64,000 nt of DNA, from NCBI RefSeq assembly GCF_002549795.1, contig NZ_CP021435.1, forward strand, positions 1,612,001-1,676,000, in the 5' to 3' direction. Every line of letters starts with the position of its first letter. Within the stretch, counting starts at the first letter, position 1. The stretch comes from Halomonas beimenensis (lineage in GTDB: Bacteria > Pseudomonadota > Gammaproteobacteria > Pseudomonadales > Halomonadaceae). The notes under the pieces are model-generated. The model worked only from the letters and a program-made list of their open reading frames with translations, ran no database searches and was not told the origin of the DNA. Position numbers and translations under genes: made by a program. Shown here piece after piece: positions 41,489-55,202 of the stretch.

Positions 41489-42124
41489 TTACTCGTACAC
41501 CTTATCGGGGAATTCGCAGAGATCCTCGATCACGCAGCTGCCGCAGCGGGGCTTGCGGGCCAGGCAGGTGTAGCGGCCGTGCAGGATCAGCCAGTGATGG
41601 GCGTCCTGGCGGAATTCCCGGGGCACGTGGCGCAGCAGCTTCTTCTCCACCTCGAGCACGTCCTTGCCCTTGGCCAGGCCGGTGCGGTTGGAGACCCGGA
41701 AGATGTGGGTGTCCACCGCGATGGTGGGCTCGCCGAAGGCGGTGTTGAGGATGACGTTGGCGGTCTTGCGGCCGACGCCGGGCAGCGCCTCCAGGGCCTG
41801 TCGGGTGCGCGGCACCTCGCCGCCGTGCTGGTCCACCAGGATCCGGCAGGTCTTCATCAGGTTCTCGGCCTTGGTGTTGTAAAGCCCGATGGTCTTGATG
41901 TGCTCCTTCAGGCCGTCCAGGCCCAGTTCGAGGATGGCCTCGGGGGTATTGGCCTCCGGGAAGAGCCGGGCGGTGGCCTTGTTCACCCCCACGTCGGTGG
42001 CCTGGGCGGAGAGCAGCACGGCGGCGAGCAGCTCGAAGGGCGTCGACCAGTGGAGCTCGGTGGTCGGCTCCGGGTTGTGGTCGCGCAGACGGACGAAGAT
42101 CTCGTGGCGTTTCTGGGCGTTCAT
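41489..42124 (-). CDS. nth: Endonuclease III
   Basis: A 211-residue base-excision-repair glycosylase/AP lyase for oxidised pyrimidines. The helix-hairpin-helix LEALPGVGRKTANVIL contains the catalytic Lys, with the Asp in VDTHIFRVSNRTGL. The [4Fe-4S] cluster is bound by C-x6-C-x2-C-x5-C near the C-terminus (CLARKPRCGSCVIEDLC). It is the last gene of the rsxABCDGE-nth operon, 17 bases after rsxE, the same order as in Escherichia coli. Confidence 0.97.
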   Translation of the reverse strand: MNAQKRHEIFVRLRDHNPEPTTELHWSTPFELLAAVLLSAQATDVGVNKATARLFPEANTPEAILELGLDGLKEHIKTIGLYNTKAENLMKTCRILVDQHGGEVPRTRQALEALPGVGRKTANVILNTAFGEPTIAVDTHIFRVSNRTGLAKGKDVLEVEKKLLRHVPREFRQDAHHWLILHGRYTCLARKPRCGSCVIEDLCEFPDKVYE

Positions 42125-42141
42125 GGTGGCGAGCGGTTCCT

Positions 42142-42855
42142 TCAGCGGATGGTGCCGGTGACCCGGACCCGGCGACTCTCCCGGGGCGTGTCGGGCTCTC
42201 GGGCCCGGCGACGGCGTTCCAGGCGGTCGTCGATGACGTTCTTCAGGGCGATCAGCAGGCCGGTGGCGAAGAAGGCGCCTGGCGGCAGCACCAGGAAGAG
42301 GAAGTCCAGGTCGGGGAAGACGGTGATCCCCCAGCCCGCGGCCGCCGGGCCCAGCAGCAGGTCCATGCCGGTGAACAGGGTGCCCTGGCCGAAGAGCTCG
42401 CGCAGGGCGCCGAGCAGGACCAGCACGGCGCCGAAGCCCAGGCCGGTCATCAGGCCGTCGGTGGCCGAGGGCAGCAGCGGCTGCCTGGAGGCGAAGGCCT
42501 CGGCGCGGCCCAGGATGGCGCAGTTGGTGACGATCAGGGGAATGAAGATGCCCAGGATGCGGTACAGCTCGAAGGTGTAGGCCGCCATCAAGAGCTCGGC
42601 GCAGGTGACGAAGGCGGCGATGATCATCACGAAGGCCGGCAGCCGCACGGTGGGCGTGACCTGGTGGCGGATCAGCGACACGGCGAGGTTGGAGCCCAGC
42701 AGCACCAGCAGAGTGGCCAGCGCCAGGCCCAGGGCGTTGACCACGGTGCTGGAGACGGCCAGCAGCGGACAGAGGCCGAGCAGCTGCACCAGCGCCGGAT
42801 TGTTGGACCAGAGGCCGTTGCGGGCGACTTCGCCGAGGGCGGGGGTGTCCGTCAT
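42142..42855 (-). CDS. rsxE: Electron transport complex subunit RsxE
   Basis: A 237-residue integral membrane protein with about six helices, opening [23 protein letters not shown], the internal-repeat signature shared with RsxA. With RsxA, D and G it forms the membrane part of the Rsx/Rnf complex, which uses NADH or reduced carriers to keep SoxR reduced or to couple to ion flow. The C-terminal tail ([19 protein letters not shown]) is strongly basic. The ATG at 42855 overlaps the rsxG stop by ATGA; the longer frame upstream lies within rsxG. Confidence 0.95.
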   Translation of the reverse strand: MTDTPALGEVARNGLWSNNPALVQLLGLCPLLAVSSTVVNALGLALATLLVLLGSNLAVSLIRHQVTPTVRLPAFVMIIAAFVTCAELLMAAYTFELYRILGIFIPLIVTNCAILGRAEAFASRQPLLPSATDGLMTGLGFGAVLVLLGALRELFGQGTLFTGMDLLLGPAAAGWGITVFPDLDFLFLVLPPGAFFATGLLIALKNVIDDRLERRRRAREPDTPRESRRVRVTGTIR

Positions 42856-43490
42856 GGCGTTTCTCCGGTGTCGAGGGACTCGAGCAGGGCCTTGCGCTCG
42901 GCGTCGAACCAGCGCAGGGCGTCGCGGACGGCGTCGACCACCGCCCGGGACGTGATGGTCGCGCCGGTCAGGGCGTCGATGCCGCCGCCATCCCGGGACA
43001 CCGCCCAGCCGCCGGCGGGCGGGGCGGCCAGGGAGTGGCCGGTGAATTGCCTGATCCAGTCGCTCTTGCGGGCCTCGATGCGATCCCCGAGCCCCGGGGT
43101 CTCGCGATGCTCGGTGACCCGCACCCCGGTGATCCGTCCCTGGGTGTCCAGGCCCATCACCAGTTCGATCCGGCCGCTGTAGCCCCCGTCGGTGGCCAGG
43201 GGCACGACCACCCCCAGGAGCTCGTCGTCCGCCCGGGCCGGCCACAGGGTGAAGGGACCCTCGTGGCCGAGCAGGGGGGCAGCCGGCCGGGTCAGGGCCT
43301 GGTCGAGCAGGTCGCCGGCGTGTCCCGGCGGGGCCACCTCGGCCACCACCCGGGTCTCGCTGGCCCGGCGGTTGTCGGCGATGCGCTCGGCGGTCAGCGC
43401 GCGGGTCACGGCGACGCTGCCGGCGGTGATCAGGGCGAAGGCGGCCAGGCCGAGGGCGGCCCGGGCCATGGCGCGGGGCAGGGCGGTCAT
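42852..43490 (-). CDS. rsxG: Electron transport complex subunit RsxG
   Basis: A 212-residue protein with one N-terminal membrane helix (about 10-30) and a periplasmic flavin domain. The FMN-attachment motif is [10 protein letters not shown], in which a Thr takes a covalent phosphoester-linked [17 protein letters not shown] is another family signature. The start at 43490 overlaps rsxD by ATGA. Confidence 0.95.
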   Translation of the reverse strand: MTALPRAMARAALGLAAFALITAGSVAVTRALTAERIADNRRASETRVVAEVAPPGHAGDLLDQALTRPAAPLLGHEGPFTLWPARADDELLGVVVPLATDGGYSGRIELVMGLDTQGRITGVRVTEHRETPGLGDRIEARKSDWIRQFTGHSLAAPPAGGWAVSRDGGGIDALTGATITSRAVVDAVRDALRWFDAERKALLESLDTGETP

Positions 43491-44554
43491 CGGCCGTCCT
43501 CCCCGGCCTCGGCCTTGATGCCGCGCCTGGCCGCGGCGTGGCCGTAGACCCGCGGCTCGGTGTAGTAGTCGATCAGCGGCACCGCGAAGTTCATCAGCAG
43601 CACGGCGAAGGCCACGGCATCCGGGTAGGCGCCGAGTGGCCGGATCAGCATCACCAGCGCGCCGATGCCGGCGCCGTAGAGCAGCTTGCCGCGCCGGCTG
43701 GTGGCGGCGCTGACCGGATCGGTGGCGATGAAGAAGGCGCCGAAGACGGCGGCCCCGCCGAGCAGGTGGAAGAGCGGCGAGCCCTGGTGGCTGGGGCTGG
43801 CGCCGTAGAAGAGCGCCGCCACCAGGGTCAGGGTGGCAAGCATGGCGATCGGGATCTGCCAGCCGATGATGCGCTTGTAGAGCAGCAGGAGCCCCCCGGC
43901 CAGCCAGGCCAGGGCGACCTGATGCCAGGCGGAAAGCGCTCCCTCGGGCAGGGGGGAGCCGGCCCAGAACTCGGCGGCCATCACCCCCGCCGGCTTGTGC
44001 TTGAAGGCGTCCAGCGGGGTGGCGCCGCTCAAGGCGTCGAGGGTCTCCGTCGGCACCAGGCCGGCGAACTGCCGCAGCACTTCGCCGAGCGTCAGGGCCT
44101 CGGGCCCGACGAGGCCGGTCGGCGCGGCCCACAGGCTCATGGGCACCGGAAAGGACACCAGCAGCAGGGCATAGCCGACCATGGCCGGGTTGAAGGGGTT
44201 GTGGCCGAGGCCCCCGTAGAGCTGCTTGGCCACCACGACGGCGGCGACCATGCCGATCAGGATCAGCCACCAGGCGCTCCCCGGAGGCAGGCTGGCGCCC
44301 AGCAGCACCCCGGCGACCAGGGCGCTGTTGTCGGCCAGGGTCGGGGCCACCGGACGACGGCGCAGGCGCAGCATGGCCGCCTCCAGGCCCACGCCGAGGG
44401 CGGCGGCGCAGGCGACGTTGGTGAGCACCCCCCAGCCGAAATGCCAGGTCAGGGTGGCGATGCCGGGCAGGGTGGCGACGAGCAGCCAGCCCATCACCGC
44501 GGCGGTGGCGGCGGGCCGACGCGAGGTGGACTGGTCGGCGTGCATCAGGCTCAT
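43487..44554 (-). CDS. rsxD: Electron transport complex subunit RsxD
   Basis: A 355-residue multi-spanning protein with about nine helices and a covalent FMN site in [33 protein letters not shown] is a conserved family segment. It forms the NqrB/RnfD-type core of the ion-translocating complex. An alternative ATG three codons in (MHADQ) is equally possible. Start and stop both overlap neighbouring rsx genes. Confidence 0.95.
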   Translation of the reverse strand: MSLMHADQSTSRRPAATAAVMGWLLVATLPGIATLTWHFGWGVLTNVACAAALGVGLEAAMLRLRRRPVAPTLADNSALVAGVLLGASLPPGSAWWLILIGMVAAVVVAKQLYGGLGHNPFNPAMVGYALLLVSFPVPMSLWAAPTGLVGPEALTLGEVLRQFAGLVPTETLDALSGATPLDAFKHKPAGVMAAEFWAGSPLPEGALSAWHQVALAWLAGGLLLLYKRIIGWQIPIAMLATLTLVAALFYGASPSHQGSPLFHLLGGAAVFGAFFIATDPVSAATSRRGKLLYGAGIGALVMLIRPLGAYPDAVAFAVLLMNFAVPLIDYYTEPRVYGHAAARRGIKAEAGEDGR

Positions 44555-46251
44555 GGCGCGTTCTCCTCGGCGTCGCGGGCGGCCTGGAGGCGGGCCTCGG
44601 CGGCCTTGAGGTTCTCCCGGGCGGTGGCCAGCTGGGTCTCCAGGTCGGCGATCACCGCGGGATCGTCCTCACCGCTCTCGGCGGCCCGGGCCAGGGCCTT
44701 CTCGGCCTTGCGCTCGGCGGCCTTGGCCGCCGTCTGGGCGATGCGCAGGCTGCGCAGGTCGGTGGCGGGTTCGGCGGCCTGGCCCTCGCCGGCGTGACGA
44801 CGGCCCCCTCGGGTGGCGGCCTCCTTGCGGGCGGCACGGCGGGCCTGCTTCTCGGCCTCCTCACGGGCCAGGCGGGCCTGGCGGAACTCGAAGCGGTGCC
44901 GGGCGTGATCGGCGCGGGCGGCCTCGCGGCGCCTGGCGCGGATGGCATCCTTCTCGGCGCGAAAGTACTGCACCAGCGGGATGTGGCTGGGGCAGACGTA
45001 GTCGCAGGCCCCGCACTCGATGCAGTCGAAGAGGTGGAAGCGCTCGGCCTTGTCGTGCTCCTGGCCCCGGGCGAACCAGTAGAGCTGCTGGGGCAGCAGG
45101 ATCGCCGGACAGGCCTCCTCGCAGGCCCCGCAACGAATGCAGGGCTGCTCCGGCGGCGGATCGGGGAGTTCCTCCCGGGTGGCCGCGATCAGGCAGTTGG
45201 TGGCCTTGATCACCGGCAGGGCGAGTTCGCCCAGGGCGCGGCCCATCATGGGCCCGCCCATCACCAGGCGATGCAGCCGCGAGGCGTCGAGGCCGGCGGT
45301 GGCCAGCAGCTCGGCGATGGGCGTGCCCAGGCGGGCGACGACGTTGCCGGGGCGTGCCAGGGCCTCCCCGGTCAGGGTCACCACCCGGTCCACCAGCGGG
45401 CGGCCGTCGCGAACCGCCAGCAGGGCCGCCCGCAGGGTGCCGGGGTTGTGGCAGTGGGCGCCGACGTCGGCGGGCAGGCCGCCGCTCGGCACCTCGCGGC
45501 CGAGCAGGCGCTTGATCAGCTGGCGCTCGCCGCCGCTGGGGTAGCGGGTGGCGATCACGCGCAGCTCGATGGGCGGCTCGTCGTCCCGGGAGGTCGCGAT
45601 CGCCGCCTCCAGGGCCTGGCGTGCCTCGGGCTTGTCGTCCTCGATGCCCACCAGGAGGCGCGAGGCGCCGGCCAGCCGGGCCATCATCCGGGCGCCCTCC
45701 AGGACCTCGGCGGCGTGATGGCGCAGGGTCAGGTCGTCGGCACTGATGTAGGGCTCGCACTCGGCGGCGTTGACCACCAGGGTGTCGACCTCGTGCAGCT
45801 CGCGGATGCGCGCCTTGACCTGGGTGGGAAAGGCGGCGCCGCCGAGACCCACCACCCCGGACCCGTCGAGGCGCGCCAGCAGGCTCGCCTCGTCGGCCGT
45901 CCGCCAGTCCAGCGGCGGCAGCGGCCACCAGTCGTCCTCGCCCTCGCCCTCGATGACCACACAGGGGCCGCGGCCACCGTCATGCAGCGGCCGTTCCTCG
46001 ATGGCCGCGACCCGGCCGGTCACGCTGGCGTGCACGTCCGCCGAGACCAGCCCCACGGCCCGGGCGATGGGCTCGCCGGTGCGGACCCGCTGGCCGACCT
46101 CGACGCAGGGTTCGGCCGGGGCGCCGGCATGCTGGGCCAGCGGCAGCACCACCCGGCTCGGCAGGGGCGCCTCGCGCAGCGGCGCCTGGGTGGAGCGGGC
46201 CTTGCGGGTCGGCGGCGTGATGCCGCCGGGGAAGTCCAGGCGCTCAGCCAT
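44551..46251 (-). CDS. rsxC: Electron transport complex subunit RsxC
   Basis: A 566-residue peripheral subunit. It has the GGIHPP-like start ([11 protein letters not shown]), an NADH/FMN-binding domain with [15 protein letters not shown], a SLBB-type domain and two [4Fe-4S] motifs, [12 protein letters not shown] and [12 protein letters not shown]. The C-terminal ~130 residues are an Ala/Arg/Glu-rich coiled coil ([16 protein letters not shown] and on), shorter than the tail of the 740-residue E. coli protein. It should receive electrons from NADH and pass them to RsxB. It overlaps rsxB by eight bases. Confidence 0.95.
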   Translation of the reverse strand: MAERLDFPGGITPPTRKARSTQAPLREAPLPSRVVLPLAQHAGAPAEPCVEVGQRVRTGEPIARAVGLVSADVHASVTGRVAAIEERPLHDGGRGPCVVIEGEGEDDWWPLPPLDWRTADEASLLARLDGSGVVGLGGAAFPTQVKARIRELHEVDTLVVNAAECEPYISADDLTLRHHAAEVLEGARMMARLAGASRLLVGIEDDKPEARQALEAAIATSRDDEPPIELRVIATRYPSGGERQLIKRLLGREVPSGGLPADVGAHCHNPGTLRAALLAVRDGRPLVDRVVTLTGEALARPGNVVARLGTPIAELLATAGLDASRLHRLVMGGPMMGRALGELALPVIKATNCLIAATREELPDPPPEQPCIRCGACEEACPAILLPQQLYWFARGQEHDKAERFHLFDCIECGACDYVCPSHIPLVQYFRAEKDAIRARRREAARADHARHRFEFRQARLAREEAEKQARRAARKEAATRGGRRHAGEGQAAEPATDLRSLRIAQTAAKAAERKAEKALARAAESGEDDPAVIADLETQLATARENLKAAEARLQAARDAEENAP

Positions 46252-46870
46252 GCCGGGCCTCCCGGTCGCTGGCGATCAGCTCGCCGTTCCAGGTCGGGGT
46301 GGGCAGCACCGGGCGGTGGCCGGGGCCCGCGGGCAGGGGCGTGGCGTCCTCATCGGCCGAGCGTCGCGGGAGCATGTCGATGCAGTCGACCGGGCAGGGC
46401 TCCACGCAGAGGTCGCACCCGGTGCACTCCTCGGCGATCACCGTGTGCATGTGCTTGGCCGCGCCGAGGATGGCGTCCACGGGGCAGGCCTGGATGCACT
46501 TGGTGCAGCCGATGCATTCGTCCTCGCGAATGAACGCCACCCTGGGACTGTCCTCGGCCTCGCCGTCCAGCGGCACGGCCTCCCGGCCCAGCAGGTCGGC
46601 CAGGGCGGCGATGGTGGCCTCGCCGCCCGGGGGACACTTGTTGATCGCTTCGCCCTCGCCGATGGCCTCGGCATAGGGGCGACATCCGGGATAGCCGCAC
46701 TGGCCGCACTGGGTCTGGGGCAGCAGGGCGTCGATCCGTTCCACCACCGGGTCGCCCTCGACCTTGAAGCGTTCGCCGGCGAAGCCCAGCAGGGCGCCGA
46801 AGGCGCCCGACAGGCCCACCAGGGCCAGGCCGGCCACCAGGATGCCGTTGTCGAGCAGGGCATCAAGCAT
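46244..46870 (-). CDS. rsxB: Electron transport complex subunit RsxB
   Basis: A 208-residue ferredoxin-type subunit. After an N-terminal membrane anchor (about 7-28) comes the Fes domain [13 protein letters not shown], and then two ferredoxin motifs, [12 protein letters not shown] and [12 protein letters not shown]. It should carry three iron-sulfur clusters between RsxC and the membrane subunits. The C-terminal tail past the second motif is longer than usual and Pro-rich. It is 15 bases after rsxA. Confidence 0.96.
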   Translation of the reverse strand: MLDALLDNGILVAGLALVGLSGAFGALLGFAGERFKVEGDPVVERIDALLPQTQCGQCGYPGCRPYAEAIGEGEAINKCPPGGEATIAALADLLGREAVPLDGEAEDSPRVAFIREDECIGCTKCIQACPVDAILGAAKHMHTVIAEECTGCDLCVEPCPVDCIDMLPRRSADEDATPLPAGPGHRPVLPTPTWNGELIASDREARHG

Positions 46871-46885
46871 CGGTGGGGCTCCCCC

Positions 46886-47467
46886 TCATAGTTGCACCAG
46901 CCCGGAAAAGCCCATGAAGGCCAGTGACATCAGGCTGGCGGTGATCATGGCGATGGCCGCCCCCCGGAACGGGGTCGGGACGTCGGCGTTGGCCAGGCGC
47001 TCGCGCATGGCGGCGAACAGTACCAGTACCAGGGAGAACCCCACGGCGGCGCCGAAGCCGTAGAGGGCGGCCTCCAGGAAGGTGGAGCCGCGGTTGAGGG
47101 TCAGCAGGGCCACGCCGAGCACCGCGCAGTTGGTGGTGATCAGCGGCAGGAAGATGCCCAGCACCTGGTGCAGCAGGGGACTGGTCTTGCGTACCACCAT
47201 CTCGGTGAACTGTACCACCACGGCGATGACCAGGATGAAGGCGATGGTGCGCAGGTACTCGAGGCCCAGCGGTGCCAGCAGCAGGTGGTAGACCAGGTGA
47301 CTGGCCACCGAGGACAGGGTCAGCACGAAGGTGGTGGCCAGGGACATGCCCATGGCCGACTCCAGCTTGCTGGAGACGCCCATGAAGGGGCAGAGGCCGA
47401 GGAACTGCACCAGCACGAAGTTGTTGACCAGTGCGGTGCCGACCAGGATCAGGAAGAAATCGGTCAT
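46886..47467 (-). CDS. rsxA: Electron transport complex subunit RsxA
   Basis: A 193-residue membrane protein of six helices, first gene of the operon. The signature [18 protein letters not shown] mirrors that of RsxE. The start MTDFFLILV at 47467 gives the standard length; ten more residues from an upstream start are not conserved. It shares a 166-base upstream gap with the end of the interrupted diguanylate cyclase, so the operon promoter must lie there. Confidence 0.96.
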   Translation of the reverse strand: MTDFFLILVGTALVNNFVLVQFLGLCPFMGVSSKLESAMGMSLATTFVLTLSSVASHLVYHLLLAPLGLEYLRTIAFILVIAVVVQFTEMVVRKTSPLLHQVLGIFLPLITTNCAVLGVALLTLNRGSTFLEAALYGFGAAVGFSLVLVLFAAMRERLANADVPTPFRGAAIAMITASLMSLAFMGFSGLVQL

Positions 47468-47633
47468 TGCCAGCCGGATGCATCGGGGACAGACCACCTC
47501 GCGTGGCGGGGTGGGGCGACGAGGCGCCCATTATAGGGGCTGGCCCCGCCGCCATACCACCGGCGGCTCCCAGGCCTGTTCGGGGGCGGGCCTCTCTCGA
47601 AGCAGGGAGGCCTGGGCGGCCGGACGGTATCGC

Positions 47634-49211
47634 TTATACCCAGTTCGGGGCCGTTTCGACTCGGACCCGGTTGCGTCCAGCTCGCTTGGCGGCATAGAGG
47701 GCGGCATCGGCGCCCTCGATCAGCGAAGCGGCGGATCGTCGCTGACTCGGCGCGACGTGGCTGACGCCGACGCTGATGGTGACCCTGGAATGGGGGTGAG
47801 GAATGGCGAGATGCTCGATGGCAGCGCGCAGGCTTTCCGCCATGCGCGGTCCGCCCTCCGAGGGCGCCCCGGGCAGCATGACCGTGAACTCCTCGCCACC
47901 GGTCCGGGCGACCAACTGTCCCGGACGGCTGAAGTGCTGGTGCATGGTCTCGGCAATCCTTCTCAGGCACTGATCGCCGGCGGGGTGGCCGTAATGGTCG
48001 TTGTAGGTCTTGAAGTGATCGATATCGACCATCATCAGGGTGACGGCTTACTCGCCCTGAACCACCCGCTCCAGGGCCGCGGCGAGGTGTTCGTCGAGGA
48101 GCCGTCGGTTGGCCAGGCCGGTCAACGCATCGTGCTGGGACATCTCGAGCAGAAGATCATGCTGCCGTCGCTGGCGTTGCCGCAGTTGCTGGAACGCTCG
48201 GGCCAGGACCCCGATCTCGTCCTTGCGCTCGAGCAGGGTATCGGGGGTCTGTCGATCATGATCCTGCTCCCCCAGCTGTTGGGTGAAGTGGGCGAAGTCC
48301 CGCAGGGGACGCAGGATCATGCGCTCCAGCAACAGCAGTACCACGATCAGGGTCGCGACGAGGACCGCCGCGGTCCAGACCAGCGCGAAGCGGAAGGTCT
48401 CCAGGCTCGCCTGGTAGCGTTGACGTGGGAGGTCGGCCGCGATGCGTAGCGCCCGACCGGGGGGCAGGGCCTCGAGATCGCGCGTGACCCGCATTCGGGT
48501 CGGGGAAAGCCGTTCCAGATGATCGATGGCCGGGGAGCCCTCATCTGGCTGGCCATGAAGCGCCAGATCGATGCCGGTGGTCTCGCGAAGCTGGGTGACC
48601 AGGGACTCCGAGAGCGGGTGCACCATCGCCAGCCAACCGTTTGGGGACGCCCGTTCCTGGCTCTTCAGGATGGGCGACAAGGCGATCATGGCCGGCATTT
48701 CGCCCGCCCACAGCCAGGTGTGGGTCTTCCGATCCAGTCCCTGGGCGATGCGTCCGCCGAGCCGGTCGGTGAGCGTGCGGCTGCCGCCGCAGGCAGAGGG
48801 AGGGCCGGCGCAGGACCAGAATTCCCCTCGTCGATCGATCCCGGCGGTCCAATAAGGGGCGCCGTCGGGCCGGAAATAGGCCATCAGCTGCACGCCGAGC
48901 GTCTCGAGGGAGTCGGCGTAGAGGTTGCTGTCGACGTATCCCGGGTGCGCCCCGTCGACGAATGCGTAGGTGTCATCCCACCAGGCCCAATCCTCGACCA
49001 GGCTTCGCAGGTGATGGTGCTCGTTGCTCAGGGCCCGCTCGATGCGGTCGAGCTCGTCGCTGGCAAAACGGCTCTCGTCCTCCAGCAGGATCGGGGTGAT
49101 CTGGTAGCGGGCGATCAGCGCCAGCACCAAGGCGGCGGCGCCCACGACCAGGGTCAGGGCGGCCAGGAAGCGGTTGCGCAGCGAAGAGAAGCGGGGAGGC
49201 AGCGAAGCCAT
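47634..49211 (-). pseudogene. CHASE4-HAMP-GGDEF diguanylate cyclase interrupted by an in-frame stop
   Basis: A single reading frame of 526 codons is broken by TAA at 48048-48050. Before it are 387 residues: a membrane helix, a periplasmic CHASE4-type sensor (DWAWWDDTYAFVDG), a second helix, a HAMP-like linker and the beginning of the GGDEF domain (LTGLANRRLLDEHLA). After it, still in the same frame, come AVTLMMVDIDHFKTYNDHYG, the intact active motif RTGGEEFTV and the normal C-terminus. Thus no bases are gained or lost; one sense codon seems to have become TAA. The downstream half has ATG codons at 48035 and 48032 but lacks a full catalytic domain. The product would be an inactive receptor unless the stop is read through. 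A sequencing error is possible. Confidence 0.85.
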
Positions 49212-49342
49212 GGCGGGCAACCGTCCTTGTCACGTTACCTGTGGGCCTAGCATGACGGCCCGCCGTTTCCGGGACAAGGCGGTGCTGCCAACGCGCGGAG
49301 CTGGAAGGCGGGGGCACGAGGCCCCCTGTCCGGGAGGCGGGG

Positions 49343-51379
49343 TCAGCTGACCCGCTGGCCCGGCTGCGCGCCGGAATGGGGCTCCAGCAGGTAGATGCCC
49401 TCGTCGTCGCCGGCGGCCAGCACCATGCCCTCGGAGACGCCGAAGCGCATCTTGCGTGGCGCCAGGTTGGCGACCACCACCGTCAGGCGGCCCTCGAGGG
49501 CTTCGGGGGCGTAGGCCTGGCGGATCCCGGCGAAGACGTTGCGGGTCTCGCCACCCAGGTCGAGGGTCAGCCGGAGCAGCTTGTCGGCGCCCTCGACGTA
49601 CTCCGCCTTGGCGATGCGGGCGATGCGCAGGTCGACCCTGGCGAAGTCGTCGAAGGCGATCTCCGGCGCGATGGGGGTATCGGTCAGGGGCCCCTTGGGG
49701 GTCTCCTTGAGTTTCTGCTCTTCCACCAGGTCCTCCTTCGACGCCTCGATCATGGCGTCGATGCGGTCGCGCTCGACCCGGGTCATCAGGGGCTTGAACT
49801 TGGCGATCTCGTGATCGAGGAGCAGCTCCTGGCGGCTGTCCCAGTCGAGGCTGTCGAGTTTCAGGAAGGCACGGGCGCCCTCGGCCATGGCCGGCACCAC
49901 GGGGGCCAGGTAGACCATCAGCTGGCGGAACAGGTTGATGCCCACCGAGCAGATGTCGAGCACCTCCTGTTCGCGTCCGTCCTGCTTGGCCAGCACCCAG
50001 GGCTCGGCCTCGGCGATGTAGGTGTTGGCCTCGTCGGCCAGCTCCATCACCTTGCGCATGGCGCGGCCGAACTCCCGGGCCTCGTAGTGCTCGGCGATCT
50101 CGTCGCCGGCGGCGATGAAGCGCGCTACCAGCTCGGGCTGGGCGCAATGGCCCGAGAGGCGACCCCCGCCGAGCTTCTTGACGAAGCCGGCGCAGCGGCT
50201 GGCGATGTTGACCACCTTGCCGACCAGGTCCGAGTTGACGCGCTGGGCGAAGTCCTCGAGGTTGAGATCGAGGTCGTCGACGCCGGCGGTGAGCTTGGCG
50301 GCGAAGTAGTAGCGCAGGTACTCGGGGTTGAGGTGCTCGGCGTAGGTGGCGGCCTTGATGAAGGTTCCGCGGGACTTGGACATCTTGGCACCGTTGACGG
50401 TGACGAAGCCGTGGCAGTTCACCGCCGTGGGGGTGCGGAACTCGGCGCCGTGGAGCATGGCCGGCCAGAACAGCGCATGGAAGTAGACGATGTCCTTGCC
50501 GATGAAGTGGTAGACCTCGGCGTCGGAACCCTCCCGCCAGTAGGCGTCGAAGTCGATCCCCTCGCGGTCGCAGAGGTTCTTGAAGCTCGCCAGGTAGCCG
50601 ATCGGCGCGTCCAGCCAGACGTAGAAGTACTTGCCCGGGGCATCGGGGATCTCGAAGCCGAAGTAGGGGGCGTCCCGGGAGATGTCCCACTCGTTGAACC
50701 CGGACTCGAACCACTCCATCAGCTTGTTGCGGATCTGGGGCTGGACATGGTCGTCGTCGATCCAGCCCTGCAGGAAGCGGGCGAAGTCCGGCAGCTTGAA
50801 GAAGTAGTGGGTGGAGCTTCGCACCTCGGGCGTGGCGCCGGAGATCGCCGAGACCGGATCGATCAGCTCCGCCGGGGTGTAGGTGGCTCCGCAGGCCTCG
50901 CAGTTGTCGCCGTACTGGTCGTCGGTGTGGCACTTGGGACAGGTGCCCTTGATGAAGCGGTCGGCCAGGAAGAGCCCCTTGACCGGGTCATACATCTGCT
51001 CGATGTCGCGGGTGGCGATATGCCCCTTGTCGCGCAGCCGGGTGTAGATCAGCTCGCTGAAGTAGCGGTTTTCCTCGGAGTGGGTCGAGTGATAGTTGTC
51101 GAAGGCCACCCCGAAGCGGGCGAAGTCCTCCTGGTGCTCCCGGGAGACCCGGTCGATCAACGCCTCGGAGGTGATGCCCTCCTGCTCGGCCCGCAGCATG
51201 ATGGCGGTGCCGTGGGCATCGTCGGCACAGACGTAATGGCAGTCCTGGCCGCGGCTCTTCTGGAAGCGGACCCAGATGTCGGTCTGGATGTACTCCAGAA
51301 GATGGCCCAGGTGAATGGCGCCATTGGCGTAGGGCAGGGCGCTGGTGACCAGGATCTTGCGCGGGGCGGTGTTCGACAT
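49343..51379 (-). CDS. metG: Methionyl-tRNA synthetase
   Basis: A 678-residue class I synthetase. It shows the HLGH form of the HIGH motif in [11 protein letters not shown], the zinc knuckle [18 protein letters not shown], the KMSKS loop ([10 protein letters not shown]) and a C-terminal tRNA-binding OB-fold domain ([14 protein letters not shown]). The start at 51379 ([11 protein letters not shown]) agrees with family length; an upstream ATG would add 11 residues. It stands alone with long flanking gaps. The gene for the ApbC/Mrp-type protein often found next to metG is not present. Confidence 0.97.
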   Translation of the reverse strand: MSNTAPRKILVTSALPYANGAIHLGHLLEYIQTDIWVRFQKSRGQDCHYVCADDAHGTAIMLRAEQEGITSEALIDRVSREHQEDFARFGVAFDNYHSTHSEENRYFSELIYTRLRDKGHIATRDIEQMYDPVKGLFLADRFIKGTCPKCHTDDQYGDNCEACGATYTPAELIDPVSAISGATPEVRSSTHYFFKLPDFARFLQGWIDDDHVQPQIRNKLMEWFESGFNEWDISRDAPYFGFEIPDAPGKYFYVWLDAPIGYLASFKNLCDREGIDFDAYWREGSDAEVYHFIGKDIVYFHALFWPAMLHGAEFRTPTAVNCHGFVTVNGAKMSKSRGTFIKAATYAEHLNPEYLRYYFAAKLTAGVDDLDLNLEDFAQRVNSDLVGKVVNIASRCAGFVKKLGGGRLSGHCAQPELVARFIAAGDEIAEHYEAREFGRAMRKVMELADEANTYIAEAEPWVLAKQDGREQEVLDICSVGINLFRQLMVYLAPVVPAMAEGARAFLKLDSLDWDSRQELLLDHEIAKFKPLMTRVERDRIDAMIEASKEDLVEEQKLKETPKGPLTDTPIAPEIAFDDFARVDLRIARIAKAEYVEGADKLLRLTLDLGGETRNVFAGIRQAYAPEALEGRLTVVVANLAPRKMRFGVSEGMVLAAGDDEGIYLLEPHSGAQPGQRVS

Positions 51380-51637
51380 GGTGGCTCTGAGGTTCCCGTA
51401 AGCGTGGTGCACGGCGGCCGACTCGACGCCTGGGCGAAGTCGAGGCCGCCATGCGAAAGGTCCGTGAAATCAGGCTCCCGATTGTAGCATCTTCCTCGCC
51501 CGCTGCATCCGCCCGGCGACTCGCCGGGCGTCGGGGCGCCGGCTAAGCTGGCAAGGGCGGCCTCTCGAATCGCGTATCCCGTCACGGCCCGGACTCGGGG
51601 ACACTCCCGGGTCAGGGCGCATCACGGAGGCAGGGTA
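51380..51637. other. Intergenic DNA upstream of metG
   Basis: With repeat D2 this belongs to a 435-base gap without a gene. The first part holds the metG promoter region, in which no convincing hexamers or riboswitch-like folds were seen. GCCCGGCGACTCGCCGGGCG (51511-51530) is a GC-rich hairpin. Nothing else stands out before the repeat. Confidence 0.4.
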
Positions 51638-51794
51638 CTCGCAGTTGGGTCTAGCGAGGGGCGCCGGGGACAGGTCGAAGAGGGGGTCCTACGCCATGGA
51701 TGGCGTCGGTAGCGCCCAGGGAGGGGTTCACAGCGCCCCCTCGGAGACCTGTCGACGGATCAGCCCCGAGCGAGAACGCTAACTGCGATAGCCC
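51638..51794 (+). repeat. 155-bp structured repeat, copy D2
   Basis: Same orientation as D1 (41318) and identical to it over about 115 bases except for three changes (around 51722, 51729 and 51743); the right end is more diverged. The hairpins described for D1 are preserved. The element ends 21 bases before the ATG of the small exported protein gene, so it contains or abuts that gene's promoter. Confidence 0.85.
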
Positions 51795-51814
51795 TGATCA
51801 CGGAGGTAGATGCC

Positions 51815-52084
51815 ATGTCCCCTCGTCGTTTCCCCTTCCTGCTCGGTCTCGCCGTGCTGCTGGCCGGCGGCGGCAGCGGCGCCATCGCGCCGACCTATAC
51901 CAGCGAGAATCCCGACATCATGCGCATCGGCAACGAGCGACCCGCCGATCCCCAGGTGACCACCGAGCGCCTGGGCTCTTACTGCCTGGAGATCACCGAG
52001 ACCTGGAGCGAGCAGGGTGCCACGCCCGACGGCCAGAAGCTCTGGGCCCTGGATACCCGGCGCAAGGTGGTGCCCTGCAACTGA
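51815..52084 (+). CDS. Small exported protein with two cysteines, function unknown
   Basis: An 89-residue protein. Residues 1-23 look like a signal peptide (RRFPFLLGLAVLLAGGGSGA). The mature part of about 65 residues has two cysteines, in GSYCLEIT and at the penultimate position, which could form a disulfide. It contains no known motif. CGGAGG precedes the ATG. It stands alone behind repeat D2, with a 178-base gap to the ACP-ligase fusion gene. Confidence 0.6.
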   Translation: MSPRRFPFLLGLAVLLAGGGSGAIAPTYTSENPDIMRIGNERPADPQVTTERLGSYCLEITETWSEQGATPDGQKLWALDTRRKVVPCN

Positions 52085-52262
52085 GGCGGAGGCGGGCCGG
52101 GCGTGATCATCGGTCCGCACGGCTCATTCCCCAGCCTCTCCAACCCCCGCGTCGGAGAGGGCGGGGGCGGGACCAGCTCCCGGAGTGTGCTCCGGGGGAT
52201 TCTCGTATGCCCCTCCGCTCCCTCAGGCGTTGGCAGGATCCTGGACAGGGGGACGAGGAGCG

Positions 52263-55103
<2,841 letters not shown>

Positions 55104-55202
55104 TGGAGGCCGGCCGTTTGGCGGCCAGGGCTCGAAGCGCGGACCACTATACTGAATGGCAGGACGCGAGGTGATGAGGGCCGAGCGTCAGGGAGAGTGG
55201 CG

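Noticed and set aside
48036-48050. Frameshift in the GGDEF gene
   Set aside because: The coding frame is the same on both sides; only a stop codon separates them.
49376-51487. 703-codon plus-strand frame opposite metG
   Set aside because: Antisense to metG with Gly/Val/Leu/His-rich composition and no motifs.
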